From positions 6,226,509 through 6,290,508 of the forward strand of contig VZDJ01000223.1 of NCBI GenBank assembly GCA_008694505.1: 64,000 nt of DNA, given 5' to 3'. The number at the start of each line of letters is the position of its first letter. Positions within the stretch are counted from its first letter, which is position 1. The position numbers and the translations under genes were made by a program. The notes under the pieces were generated by a model. It was given only the letters and a program-made list of their open reading frames with translations, was not told the DNA's origin and did not search any database. Source of the DNA: Cyanoderma ruficeps. Lineage: Eukaryota; Chordata; Aves; Passeriformes; Timaliidae. Positions 11,301-21,439 of this stretch are shown here, piece after piece.

Positions 11301-14300
11301 CTAGTCGAAATTTATTGCCTAGAAAGAGTAAGAGTAAGTTTGGCTGAAAAATCTTTGCTGGTTCTCATCTGACCAATCACATAAGCATGTATTACTTCCA
11401 CTTATAATATTTACTCAAAAATAATGTACTAGGTATTTAATTACACATACACACATATATACAGATATTTTTAGATAGTTTAAACCTCACCATACCTCTT
11501 CTGTGTTTGGATTTACTACACAATCCAACTTAGTTGAACTGACTTTGATGTTGCTCAGTGTGGTTTCAGTTGAAATTTTGTTGGTGCTCAATGAACCTAA
11601 AAGAGGAGTATAATATGAATGTATATGTATTTATAGAGAGTTTAGGCTTTCATAGCAAGAGCTGCTTCAGAACACTGTCTCATGCATATATATGTCTAGT
11701 TACAGAATCACAGAACCATAGACTTAGGTTGGAAAAGACCATTAAAATGATCAAGTGAAACCAGGAACCTAACACTGCTGAGTCCACCAGTAAACCATGT
11801 CCTCAAACGCCCACACATACATGCCTTTTAAACACCTCCAGGGATGGTGACTCAACCATTTCCCTGGGCAGCCTGTACCAATGCTTGAATAAGCCTTTTC
11901 AAAAGAAATTTTTCCTAATATCCAATCTAAACCTTCACTGGCATAATTTTAGGTAATTTCTGTTGTCCTATTGCTTATTACTAGGAAAGAGAGACTGATC
12001 CCCACCTCACGACAACTCCCTTTCAGGTAGTTGTAGACAGTGGTAAGTTGCCCCTGAACCTCCTCTTGTATACCACTTCAACAGATATACTGTCAGTAGA
12101 GATAAAGTAAACCCCCATGGCAGTGGGGTTTGGAGTAGGGGATCTTTAAAGATCCCTTCCAATCCAAACCATTCTGTGATTCTACATACTGGCTTCACTA
12201 TCAGGAATTCTGTCATAACTTGCAATATACATATAATTGCTTTACTCCTGCAAAATATATACATGATTGCTTTTCTACTGATAATGTTGTAGTGACTTAG
12301 AGCGCGCATGTGTGTGCGTATCTGTTTTCACTAATAATTGTTTTGTAGTAATTTGTAATACAGACAGTCAAACTACTGTGTGCTTGTGTATGGTGCAATC
12401 TTGAGAAGCCCACAATAACAATTTTTACACACTTGTGGGTTGGATAGCCCTCGTAGGTTGTGACCCTGACTGTTAAACTTTCTTAACTAAATTTAAAGTT
12501 CTTTGTCAAGAGTTGTCACCTTGCTGTGCAAGCTGTCTGTCTTCTGTTAGAGTAAGAGAGGACAACATCTGTTCATCAAGACTCTCCATTTCCTTCCTCA
12601 TTTGTGCAATAGCAGCCCGAAGGCTGGCATTCTGTTCCTGCAGCTTTTTTATTTCCAAAGCAGGCATATCTTTACACAGAGAACTTTCATCATCATACTG
12701 AAATATCTGGAAAATAAAAGTACAAGACAAAAAGAACCCTTCATTAATAATCAACACATATTCTCTCCACATCACCAGACACACAGATCCCAATGCTTTC
12801 AACCCATGAACAGTATGTGGGAGAAAAGTACCATAGTAGGAGAATAAATGTCTTTGTTTATTGAGGATTTGCCAGAGAAAGAAGTGCTGTACTGAGAACA
12901 TCATAGGAGGAGGCACACATGGGGAGGACCATGGCGCCAGAGCTGGCTCTGTTTTATAACTCTTGTTCTGCAGGTGTGGTTTATCTCTTTTCCTGTGCAG
13001 GTAATCCCTCTCCTCACGGAACTTACGGGCTCAACAGCAGTAACAGCGGTCCCCTTTCTGACCTGACAAATTCTTGAAATTGTCATTGGAGATCATCTGT
13101 TGACAATAACATTGTCCTGGTTTGAAAGACAGATATTTGCCAAGGAAGACGAGAATGTCCCTGGAATGGAAAGATCACCCCCTTCCTCCAAATTATTAAA
13201 TTTGAAATTACGGGGCTTCCAGGAAAAGATATAGAAGAAGGAATAACAGTTGTGTACTAGAAGAAGAAAACCCAGTAACAGCCTTTTCCCGCTCATCAGG
13301 CATTTCCCCTTTGGTGTAACTACGACGACAGCCGACAGGAGGCGCCGTAGGCTCGTGTCGAGGCGGAGGGGCTGCAATGACTCCCCGCGGCTTCAGCTGC
13401 AAGACCGGGATCTCCCTGGGGGCGATGGCAGCTCGGATGAGAGGGGGAAGACGGACTGACTCGCCCAGGCACCCACGCGAGCGGTGATCGGTCTTCGGCA
13501 TCGCTAACGGCAGCCGGTACACGCTGGGAAGGGAGACAGGGCTTCACCGCAATGTCGCACTACCGTACAGAGAAGTCCGGCGGACGTGCTGCTGCAGCTT
13601 CAGGAAGCCCTCCATGGGGCGGTTCGGGGAGAGGGGCGGTTCGGGGAGGGGGGCGGAGGGAATGACTTCCCTAGGCACCCACGTGGACAACTTTAAAACT
13701 TACCCTGAACTGCAACTGACCCAGAACCTCAGCAATGAGGCTCCAGAAATTAATTCTTCCCATTCGATTGCCATGATGGGACAATAAGTTGTCACGTTTT
13801 GGAGCAACTGTCTATATCCAGCTTGCTCCTTTTGCCAGTGAATAATGAATGAGAGCCATAATTAAGCCCGTGACACCTAATCTATATGTATTCCAGGCTA
13901 GATATGTCTGTATTTTGAATGAAACATATGAAACAGATTAAGTGTTTACAGTAAGTCCAGTGGAAACAAGGCCCATAATGTTTTTATCTTAGAATGAATT
14001 CATCCACGTCTACATTAAGTGTTGTCTAACCTGTTTCTCCCCTTCAAGTGAAATACTGTGATTAAATGATGCTTGTATTGTCTGTTCTCTCTCAACAGTC
14101 AAAGCAGAAAGAACAGTCTTCACACAACCTGTAGTCTGTTTTCCACAGATGAGCTTCAATCTGGGATGGAAAGAAAGGAGGGGAGGTAGAGGATGGCAGT
14201 AGCTCAACGACAAAGGGATAAAAGAAAAGAAAAGGTAAGGAAGGGAAAGGAAAAGGGAAATATAAAGAAAAATAAGGAAATCAAGGATACTTTAAAACAG

Positions 14301-15882
14301 AGCACAGGGACTTACGCACATCCCTTTTTTCTCTGTCAAAAACTGCCCTAACAGACAAACAATTTAGCATCATTCTCTTATCTTCTTTATGTGAAATGGA
14401 AAATGCTGATTTATCTCCCTCATGTGTTCACATGCTACAGCTATTGATGCCTATGAATCATTTTGGAAAGACAATGATAAAATAAAACACTAGAGTAAAT
14501 ACCAGCATTCTGAACTTCACAAACAAGTGTTTCCTCTGTACCTGTGAGTTCAGGACAACTGGGGATTGAGAATTGTTAGACCATTGTCTAACAAAATTTG
14601 TACACAACACAAAATAGTGGTTTTTTTCCATACAAAAATACCCAAGAGCTTTTCAGAACTAACATTGTTCCCTTGATAGAATTCAGGTGGTACTGTGATC
14701 TGAAATTCTTTCTTCCCCGGGGCTGCTCTAAGAGACATCTTTCTTCTTTTGCTGCAATGGCAAAGGAAAAACATCTCTCAAGCCGACTTGATTACATGGA
14801 AAGGGAGAAAAGGCCACTCTTAGAGATTGTTCATGAAAATTAATCTGGTCTCTGATAAAATACATGTGATGGACTACTGTGCACAATACAGAATTATTGT
14901 TTTACAGATTTTTGAAAGAAGGCTAAAGACATATTTCTCCAAGAAACACCATGGTGGGAAGATTCCATAGCTCTCTGTGCAATAGAGGATTCTTAACCAG
15001 TGTTAATTTGAATTTCTCACCTCCTCTCTTGATGAAGACAGGCTGTGTGCTAGATCCTCTGATTTCTGATACCAATTACATCCAGCATTCTCACAGAGTG
15101 GCTGCCAGTTCAGTTCTGTTTGCATTTTACTCTGTTTCAGAATCCATTCTCGCTCAGCTGCCAGAGACAGGTGTTGGTTAGACCTATGATACACAGAGCA
15201 AAGCTGTTGATTTCAGCAGAATAAATACTAAGGATGTTTTGTGGATATTTTTTGTTTGTTTGTTTGTGTCTAGCTTTGTTGTGTTTAATCCAGCTTTGTT
15301 TATTGTCCTCATCTTCTTTCCTTGTTCTATTTTACAAATTATCTATTTTGTTTTGCTCTATTCTACTCTCAGCATTTTACTGAGCTAAAGTATTTTAATT
15401 GCTTAGAGCTCAGTGGTCTCTGAGGGTCCATCTGTATGGGTATTTAGAATCAGCTTTGGAGGTCATTTCAGCTCAAGTGGCATAAACTGCCCTATACTGC
15501 TCTCAGTACTTCCATCCAGAGCATGTTTCTGTTTTGCTGATATCAGAAATGAGATACAAAAGAGCTAGTAATTAAAACTGCTGCATTGTCAGGGTAAAAT
15601 GTCTAGGCTAAAAGGCTGCAGCATTTACATACCTTGAAAACACAGTGTAGAAAGAGATAGAAAGTGCAAGTTTTAGAAACAGTATTAGAGATCTCTAATC
15701 AAGAAATCAAGTCAGAAAATTGCAAAGATCAAAGGTTTCTTCTGAAGTGCCATCAGTCTAAACTGCACGACACAGAGTAAGCAACATGCGCAAATTTACA
15801 TTTAGTAAGTATACCTGCAGCTGCAGTTCTTTTGTTCGTGCTGAGTGAACAACAGTTGGTCATGCAATCTTTATGGTCAAGA
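5195..15882 (-). CDS. CCDC57: CCDC57, coiled-coil domain protein 57, 3' part of the gene
   Basis: CCDC57 is a coiled-coil protein linked in mammals to centrosomes and microtubules. The identification rests on the exon at 12520-12706, whose product carries 'LQEQNASLRAAIAQMRKEME', closely matching the human protein as remembered. The exons at 14031-14160 and 15021-15183 align with the preceding human segment, and the position left of SLC16A3 on the opposite strand fits human synteny. Seen from the gene's 5' side, candidate exons are 15815-15882, 15021-15183, 14031-14160, 12520-12706, 11496-11596, 10752-10980, 9954-10090, 6172-6492 and 5195-5310. Phases join exactly from 12520 through 9954. One exon seems missing between 9954 and 6492. 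Upstream exons show a net frameshift and a possible stop, and the first half of the protein was not found, so the locus may be a truncated gene or partly decayed. Identity is firm; intactness is not. Confidence 0.75.
6172..6492 (-). CDS. CCDC57: CCDC57 internal coding exon near the C-terminus
   Basis: An open frame of 107 codons ends at the strong donor CAGG|GTAAGCC. It encodes a mixed, Ser-rich segment with 'ILDTGSSLSLLSPRK'. Two AAG acceptors six bases apart (exon edge 6492 or 6486) keep the same frame and need one base from the previous exon. The exon at 9954-10090 ends in phase 0, so a small exon is probably missing between them, in the interval occupied by two CR1 copies. Assignment to CCDC57 rests on strand, position and an uncertain memory of an 'ILDxGSS' motif in this protein. 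Confidence 0.55.
7600..8235 (+). mobile_element. CR1 LINE, 3' portion, plus orientation
   Basis: The order of conserved CR1 blocks is intact: a 'gagggaggtgat' type junction, 'gcaaccacatttagagtatg', the 'cttcagaagagatag' block, then 'gagtgtgaccaaacactgga' and 'aacttgcc'. It corresponds to the end of ORF2 and the start of the 3' UTR. Many substitutions and indels show an old, inactive copy. The 3' end is blurred. Confidence 0.8.
8850..9830 (+). mobile_element. CR1 LINE, 3' portion with octamer tail, plus orientation
   Basis: It begins in the ORF2 segment with 'atggtgtttctcgggctcaa' and 'atcaatgacctgga', continues through 'gcaacaaagatggtgaaaag' and 'gtggtcaagcagtggaacaa', and ends with 'ccttccagct' plus 'gattctatggaatctt'. 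That terminus matches the CR1 octamer tail. About 1 kb long, frameshifted and non-functional. It sits 0.6 kb from another CR1 in the same orientation. Confidence 0.85.
9954..10090 (-). CDS. CCDC57: CCDC57 internal coding exon
   Basis: It is bounded by acceptor CCTTTATAG and donor ACACAG|GTAATT. The 137 bp start with two bases that complete the Gly codon left by the 10752-10980 exon, and the frame then stays open for 45 codons, ending in phase 0. The product includes 'LLPRELVKRTQCQLSVLKHL', a Leu/Gln-rich stretch likely to be helical. The phase match and open frame support it. Confidence 0.6.
10752..10980 (-). CDS. CCDC57: CCDC57 internal coiled-coil exon
   Basis: A 229-bp open exon between acceptor TTTTATTCAG and donor GGAAG|GTAAAT. 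The second half encodes 'MQNKLKEAARKISILSQEKR' followed by 'NRLRAELG', a clear heptad-like coiled coil similar to the C-terminal coil of human CCDC57. The first half is acidic and less structured. Phase 0 at the start matches the end of the 11496-11596 exon. Confidence 0.75.
11147..11172. repeat. Poly(A) tract in CCDC57 intron
   Basis: A run of about 19 A with minor interruption. Read on the minus strand it is a poly-T tract. No adjoining retrogene body was recognised. Confidence 0.9.
11496..11596 (-). CDS. CCDC57: CCDC57 internal coding exon, short
   Basis: A 101-bp exon between acceptor CTCCTCTTTTAG and donor GAAGAG|GTATGG. It takes one base from the 12520-12706 exon and then reads 33 open codons to phase 0, exactly what the next exon needs. 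The product is Ser/Thr-rich with 'STETT', as in the corresponding human segment as I recall it. It is too short to be convincing without the double phase match. Confidence 0.6.
11699..12066 (-). mobile_element. CR1 LINE 3' end, minus orientation
   Basis: The left edge reads 'acagaatcacagaaccatag', the reverse complement of a CR1 3' terminus. It is followed by 'ctccagggatggtgactcaa', 'ccctgggcagcctgtaccaa', 'tttttcctaatatccaatct' and 'gtagttgtagacagtggtaa'. These blocks are diagnostic of avian CR1 3' UTR and ORF2 end. It lies in a CCDC57 intron. Confidence 0.9.
12112..12186 (+). mobile_element. CR1 LINE 3' terminus, plus orientation
   Basis: A short fragment with 'gcagtggggtttggagtagg', 'gatctttaaagatcccttcc' and 'attctgtgattctac', which is the CR1 3' end in the opposite orientation to its neighbour at 11699-12066. 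The two copies lie about 45 bp apart. Confidence 0.85.
12520..12706 (-). CDS. CCDC57: CCDC57 internal coiled-coil exon, best conserved
   Basis: A 187-bp exon between acceptor TTTATTTTCCAG and donor CAG-CAAG|GTGACA. It encodes 'EIKKLQEQNASLRAAIAQMR' and onward to a 'SLDEQ' block, a strong coiled coil and the piece that identified the gene. It starts in phase 0 and ends with one base of a Gly codon. No stop or frameshift is present, so this part seems to be under constraint. Confidence 0.85.
13113..13320. mobile_element. Putative LTR-retroelement (endogenous retrovirus-type) fragment
   Basis: It begins 'tgtcctggtttgaaagacag', followed by 'atatttgccaaggaag', 'gaaattacggggcttccagg' and 'ggaataacagtt'. 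This order resembles an LTR-associated repeat I remember as common in songbird genomes. No gag, pol or env frame is present. The CpG-rich DNA to the right may belong to the same element. Orientation and ends are uncertain. Confidence 0.45.
13320..13690. promoter_or_regulatory. CpG-rich block 1
   Basis: GC- and CpG-dense sequence between AT-rich flanks, with tandem 'ggggcggttcggggag' units at about 13616-13655. It lies 0.6 kb upstream of the conserved CCDC57 exon at 12520-12706 and could be an internal promoter on the minus strand. It adjoins the LTR-like fragment, so a retroelement origin is an alternative. Long open frames here follow from base composition. Confidence 0.5.
14031..14160 (-). 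pseudogene. CCDC57: CCDC57 exon with a net frameshift
   Basis: The exon is bounded by a pyrimidine-rich acceptor ATCCCAG and donor AAACAG|GTTAGA. The phase left by the upstream exon opens with 'IEAHLWKTDYRLCED', alignable to the human coil 'VAAKLQETEQALQEQ', but meets a TGA. The continuation 'TVLSALTVEREQTIQA', alignable to human 'VVLKAVTLERDQAVQA', is in the +1 frame. Length 130 bp is one more than a multiple of three although both neighbours need phase 0. Either an indel has broken the frame or the sequence has an error. As it stands the full-length product would be truncated here. Confidence 0.6.
14215..14282. repeat. Purine-rich A/G tract
   Basis: Nearly pure A and G on the plus strand, in imperfect (GGAAA)-like units. 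Low-complexity DNA in a CCDC57 intron. Confidence 0.8.
15021..15183 (-). CDS. CCDC57: CCDC57 coiled-coil exon, upstream part
   Basis: It encodes 'HLSLAAEREWILKQSKMQTE' and then 'YQKSEDLAHSLSSSREE', which follows human CCDC57 'QLSLAVERERSLERD' and 'IQKSEALIQGLSMAKSQ' without gaps. The donor GAGGAG|GTGAGA is strong; the acceptor at 15183/15184 (CATAG) is weaker. Extra Trp and Cys residues where the human protein has Arg, Gln or Asp suggest relaxed constraint, though the frame is open. Confidence 0.65.
15815..15882 (-). pseudogene. CCDC57: Tentative degraded CCDC57 exon with stop codon
   Basis: A 68-bp stretch lies between a good acceptor (GTCCTATTGCAG) and donor (GCTGCAG|GTATAC). In one frame it gives 'LTIKIA', a TGA, then 'PTVVHSARTKELQLQ'. 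This resembles the human segment around 'STVKSAW' and 'SRDLQIQ', with the stop at the Trp position and about four residues fewer. The match is short, and the exon phase does not join directly to the next exon found, so another exon would be needed between them. Confidence 0.35.
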
Positions 15883-18050
15883 CTGCAATAGGACAAACTG
15901 GTTTTAGATCCATTTTTACAGCAGCATCCCTTAAAGAACACCCAAGACAAGTAAACCAAACCAGAAATTAAACTCCACTCGTGCAATATTCAAGATGCAG
16001 GAATCCAGGGATACCACTAATGGCCAGATAACCTTTTGCTACCCTAAAGGTAAAGTTTATAGGCAGAAATAATTTATTTTATTACACAAAAACCAACACA
16101 GCTGAAAAAAGATGGCAAACTTCTAGGTATACAAGTCCTCTTCTTGAAAGCTTGTCTGTTTTTCTCAATGGTGTCAATTGTTTTAATGTGAGGATTTTTT
16201 TTCCCCTCTTTATAACTCCATCTGTCAAATTATTAATATATCAACTACAACGCCACTGAAGCACATGGACATGGGCATCAGAGAACAGTCCAAGTAATGC
16301 TGGATGATGATTAGTGAACACTGCACGTACAGAGATTTTTGAAGAGTGAATTCCTCATTACTAACCTTGGAAGGATGACAGAGGTCTTTCAAACACCTAT
16401 ATACAGTTCTTGGTTGCATAGGAAAGAAACCAGTCACTATGAATGCGTATCACAAATACCCATGCTTCATGCTATGCTAGAAACAGCTCAACACATAGGT
16501 GGAAGAAAACAGCAAAAACAACAGTCATCTTTTCACATGTTTCACACAGGAATGACTTTACAATATAATACACTCGTTCATTCTAAAATGAGTAAAGGGT
16601 AACAGCTTAAAACCAGTTACCTTAACTCCATGGGACTGAACTAAGTAACCCAGATCACCCACAATAACTAAAAAAATTATTTTCAACTTATCCAGCCATC
16701 TCTACATTATAAATGTAGTTGGATCCAACACAGTTTACAGCACTTTACAACAATTACAATTTAAGCAGAGAATAATCCCAAAGAGACTGTAATTGCTGCT
16801 GACAGTAGTCATATGAAAGAAGAATTATGTGCAGACAGAACTCAAAAAAGAAGTGTTTATTCCCTCCACCCTGCAAGCTTGCATACATATATCTTTTCTT
16901 CGAGATAGGTATGATGAGTCAAGGCACTGTTCAGCCTTCTCCTTTATTAACAATGTTAACTGCTGTGTCCGATTTGCCTGCTTTTAGTTTAAAAAGAAAA
17001 TAACCAACAAAACCTGTGCTTTTACAGGCAAAACCCTTTATTTGCTTCACATCTACCTCCTCCTATTGTTTATTCTCCATATTTGCCTCATATCTAATTA
17101 TAAATTCTGTAGAAGAAAAAACCAACTTTTTTTTTAAGAGGTATGGATGCTTAAAAAAATGTTATTTATGTTCACCTCTCTCAGAGATTTGGGAAAATCT
17201 CTGGAGTCAATATAGCTCCTCTCACTGTACATTATTATTCTGTGTCACTGGTTGCAGATAATCCCTTCTGAATAAGCGCAGGGATGCAGAGAACAAATCG
17301 GACAAACATGTCTTTCAAATAGTGGCTCTTTAATCTCTTTAAATGAAAGAGAGCTTTTCAGACCAAAAAATGCTATGCAATATCTCTGTGCTAAAGGTTG
17401 TCATAATTTAAACAACATTTTTTCTTCACAAACAATTAAGACAACTCTAGTTCTCTAGGATCAAAACATGAGTCACTGATTGTTGGATGTGAGAAGTACA
17501 AAAAAAATTCAAGCTTGCTCTTCACAGATATACTGAGGAACAAACCGTGCTTAAGGACACAATGATCTGATGGTCTTTTTATTCTGCTGGCCAAGATTTC
17601 AGATTTATCCCTAAGTTAATTAAAATAGTGTTTTCTCCTCATATTCTGATTCTTGTTGGCAGTGTTCAAATCATGCCACCATGCACAGATAGTGTAAGTA
17701 ATATCTTCTTCATTTGTGTAAGGACAAGTAGATGACTTTTTAAAAAGACAACATCGTGAATATTCATGAATAGTACTGCCTCCCTGCCTATAACATGCAA
17801 CATTGAAAGATCTGTTCTTTCTGTATCACACTTTCAGCTACAGTTGTTCCAAATGCATCAGGTGGCTGCCACAGTTAAAAAGTTTAACTAAATTTGAAGT
17901 GCACAGAGGGAGGAAGAGACAAACGAGTGCCGGCAAAAGACAACACTGCCAACCGAACGACTGGCTGGCAGGAAGCAGACCCCACAAGGAAGGATTCTGT
18001 GGAGAGGCCTGGGGGTGAGATGTTCTGAGGTAGAAGAGGACAGGCAGATT
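15883..18050. other. Non-coding stretch upstream of recognisable CCDC57 exons
   Basis: AT-rich sequence. No exon of the N-terminal half of CCDC57 and no mobile element was recognised on either strand. Expected human features, such as the central coiled-coil segments, are not evident here. Confidence 0.45.
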
Positions 18051-18099
18051 GTCGAGGTCAAACCCGTTAGATGAAGGCAGTGGAGAGCAGCACAAGATA

Positions 18100-18680
18100 A
18101 TGCTTTGGACTCAGGGACGGCACGAGAGGGCGCTTAGCAGGAAGGTGCAGAAAGACAGTGGGTCCCCAGAGAGAAAAAAGCGCGAGATGCGCAGACGACG
18201 CGTCGGGAGCTCCGAAGGACAACCTGCAGCACAGCGGGATGCTGTGCGACCGCACTGCCTTCTGACGAAGAAGCCCAGTCACGACTCGCCTCCTGACGGC
18301 ACGACCGTGCACATCCCTCCGCTCACGGCTGTAGGCCGCGTCTCTCTGGAGAGCTGCGACGGGCGGGCCCGTGCCGGGAGGCGGGCCCGTCTCCAGGGGC
18401 CCGCGGCGCCTCCGTTAGAGGGCCGCTGCCGCTTCGCCCACTCGCGGCTGCGAGCCGCCTCCTCTCCGGGCCCCGTTCCGGGCAGCAGCGCCAGGCCCCG
18501 TCTGGCTCCTCTCCTGCTCAACTAGGCGGCGTTTCTCAGTTCCTCGCATTGCATTCACTTCCAGGAACCCGGCAGCGTATTCCGTCCCCTCACATTCTCC
18601 CTGTTCCACCCTCACTACTCTCATGCAGCAGCCTCTTCCCGGCATCGTGTGACCACGGGCACGCTCCTTTGCAGTCCCGG
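18100..18680. promoter_or_regulatory. CpG-rich block 2
   Basis: CpG density rises sharply, with 'gggcgggcccg' type GC boxes around 18360-18390. It is a candidate promoter on either strand, and from its location could be the CCDC57 5' end. No first exon was assigned. Open frames on both strands reflect GC content. Confidence 0.6.
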
Positions 18681-20371
18681 TCTCGTTTAGTAAAGACCGC
18701 CTTCTCCAAAAACACAGCTAGTATTGTCCTATACTCTCAGATCTCACTCTTTCGTTCACTTGTCTTCCTATACATTTTGTTTATCCAATTGTTTAGTATT
18801 AAACAATTTCTCCTTAGCACAGATCAGGAAGAAGACTCTTGGGCCCTTTCAAGTACAGCCCCTAGGGATGTGAACAAACTTCCCCTCCTCTGTGAACTCC
18901 CACTGCATCATGTGAAAAACTTTTAAAAAGCTTGTAAAACAAACTCAGGCCAACTGTAACACAAGGTCATGCAGAACAGATAGATACATTCTGCTGCCAA
19001 GGCCCTTAATTATTAAAAACTGTATCCATCAACTAAACTGCCTTGCACTGTCTAGGTGAGACAGAGGAAGATGTAACACGTGAACCAGGCCTAAAACATG
19101 ATTTTCCCTTAGTCACTCTAGATGACTTGCTTGTCTGGAAGTCATGAGGCAAACTTCCTGCAATGTTCTGTCACTCTTCTGTTTTTCTAGATCATATGAA
19201 CAACTTTTGCTTTCCAGAAACTTGAATGCTGCACCCTAATGATACCTGAAGTACACTAATTTAGAGAAGATAGAGTATTATCCATAGTTCCTTATGTCAT
19301 CAGAAGAGAATTGTGTGTCCTAGCCCCATACCAGCTAAAGAAAGAAGGGTTTTATTTTCACCAGTAACTATTAACGAAAATTAGAATCAGAACTAACAAT
19401 TTGACTTTTGAAATAAAGCAAGTTCCATTTAGCTTATTGTAATTTCAGAATACTGCAATTGTTAAAGGGATTTAGTTCATTTATTTATATGAATCACCTC
19501 TGGTTTAAAATACAATAGTGAAAACTGTCTTCGAACTACTTTCTACATCTGAAAAAATTATAGTGCAAGTCCCAGCATAATTTATAGTCTGCAGTGGGCC
19601 CCTCAGAGCACTCATCAGAATCAGCACATAATAGGCGAGTGTCTAAATCCATACACCATTCTGACTACTGACATTACTTACATCTTTATATTAGCCATTG
19701 CCTAACCTATCAACCACGTTATCTTCTGCAACCCTTCCTCACCTCTGCTGCCCCTTTCAAATTAGCTGTCTCCAGTGTATCATCAATCAGCCCCGAGTCA
19801 CATAGTTAAATGCAAATTAGTTCCCCAAACGAGTAATTGATGACTTTCAGTGATTCAATAGGGCCCCAAACAGATAAACTTTAATGGTGAGAAAAAAGAT
19901 TACAGTCTATACAATGTCAATTCGGAGATTGATGTTGAAACCTGAATACACCTAGTCTGCTAGTGAATGGCCTAAATTCAGATAATAGTGGACAGTCAAA
20001 AACTGGTTATACTAGTCTTTAAGATTAGCAGTGTCGGTCTTATTGGCTGTATGTTATCTACTCAAAATAAACCACAAGGCCTTGCTCATCTTCACACATT
20101 AATGCAATGAATCCTTAAGCATATACAAATGGGTACTGTTTAGCAAAACTGAACCAATAGCCTATGCAAGCATAATGTGCAAGGAAAAGAAAAAACTTCT
20201 AAGTCATTGAAAGAGCTTCATTTCCTGGCTTGGTATTATAGGATTTTGGCAAGTAGGTTTTAAAATATTGGAAGCTATTAATCTGTGCAATATCACAGTT
20301 CTCAAAAGACAATATTGTATTCTTCCTATTCTCTTCTAGTTAGAACTCTACCCCTGTGTCTCTGCACACAG
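18681..20371. other. Non-coding stretch, nothing recognised
   Basis: AT-rich DNA with no exon, CR1 copy or strong repeat recognised. Confidence 0.45.
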
Positions 20372-20905
20372 GTTATAGATTTAGATTGGAAAAGATTTTT
20401 TCCAATTAGAAAAAAAAATGGATTAGAAAAGATTTAGATTGGAAAAGATTTTAGATTGGAAAAGATTTTTTTCCAAAATCATCTAATCCAACTGTTAACC
20501 TCCAGGGATGATGACTCCATCACTTCCCTGGACATGCCATTCCAATGCTTGGCAACCCGCTTGGAGAAGAGATTTTTCCTGATACCCAATCTAAAGCTCC
20601 CCTGGCACAACTTGGGATCACGTCCTCTTGCTCTATCACTTGTTACCTGGGAGAAGAGACAGATGCCCTCCTTGGTACAACTTCCTTTCAGGTAGTTGTA
20701 GGGAGTGATAAGATGTCCCCTGAGCCTCCTTTTCTCCAGGCTTGGTCTCTCCAGCTCCCTCAGCTACCGTCCATCAGACTTGTGCTCTAGACCCCTCCCA
20801 AGCTCCGTTGCCCTTCTCTGGATGTGTTCCAGCCCCCAAGGTCTGTCTTGTGAGGGGCCGAAAACCAAAAACAAGTTTTAAGGTGTGGTGTCACTCCCCT
20901 ATGTA
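20372..20905 (-). mobile_element. CR1 LINE 3' part, minus orientation, with expanded terminus
   Basis: Blocks 'aatcatctaatccaac', 'ctccagggatgatgactcca', 'gagatttttcctgataccca', 'ggtagttgtagggagtgata' and 'cccttctctggatgtgttcc' define an inverse CR1 copy. Its 3' terminus (left edge here) is disrupted by repeated 17-bp units. The copy is less diverged than most in the window. Confidence 0.9.
20383..20469. repeat. 17-bp repeat units at the CR1 terminus
   Basis: The unit AGATTGGAAAAGATTTT occurs at 20383-20399, 20436-20452 and 20453-20469; the last two abut exactly. 'attggaaaa' and 'ttttccaat' also form a short inverted repeat at 20386-20406. Confidence 0.9.
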
Positions 20906-21439
20906 CTGGATTGTGTGCCAGAAGCACACCTAACCCTGAATTTCCTAAATCCCAGGTAGCCATAGGAGTGCTACTTTCTGTAGTGCACTTGAGAATTCCA
21001 CTACAACTGTCACAGATGCTAAAGAGCAATATCAGCACACGCTCAGTTCTATAATCCAACATTTGTATGAATCGCAGTTGAGTCACAAGAGATTAATGCA
21101 GAAAGCTCATTCCATACTGATGTAAAAGGAGGAGTATGTTATGAAATCATATTTGCAGGGAGTGCTCCCTTGATAAAGGATGAGGAGGGAAGCCTGAGGG
21201 TTGTCTACAGAATGCACAATATCACACTCAAAATTACTAAAAAGAAAACAACGAAGCAAGGAAGCTCGTAAGAGTAATTCTCATGGAAGGAGACAGTGAA
21301 GACACTGTGATCGCTCCCGGGAAAACAAAAAACGGCAGCACAGAACAAACCTCAACTGCATAAACCCATTCGTAAGTGGAAGTCCACTGCTCGGGTCCTG
21401 TTCCTCCGGACAGCCAGTGCAGCATCCACGCCGGCAGGA

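Noticed and set aside
12513..12847. Plus-strand frames over the CCDC57 exon
   Set aside because: Antisense shadows of the conserved minus-strand coiled-coil exon.
13093..13547. Minus-strand frames of 75-104 codons near CpG block 1
   Set aside because: They run through the LTR-like and GC-rich DNA, with no conserved protein features.
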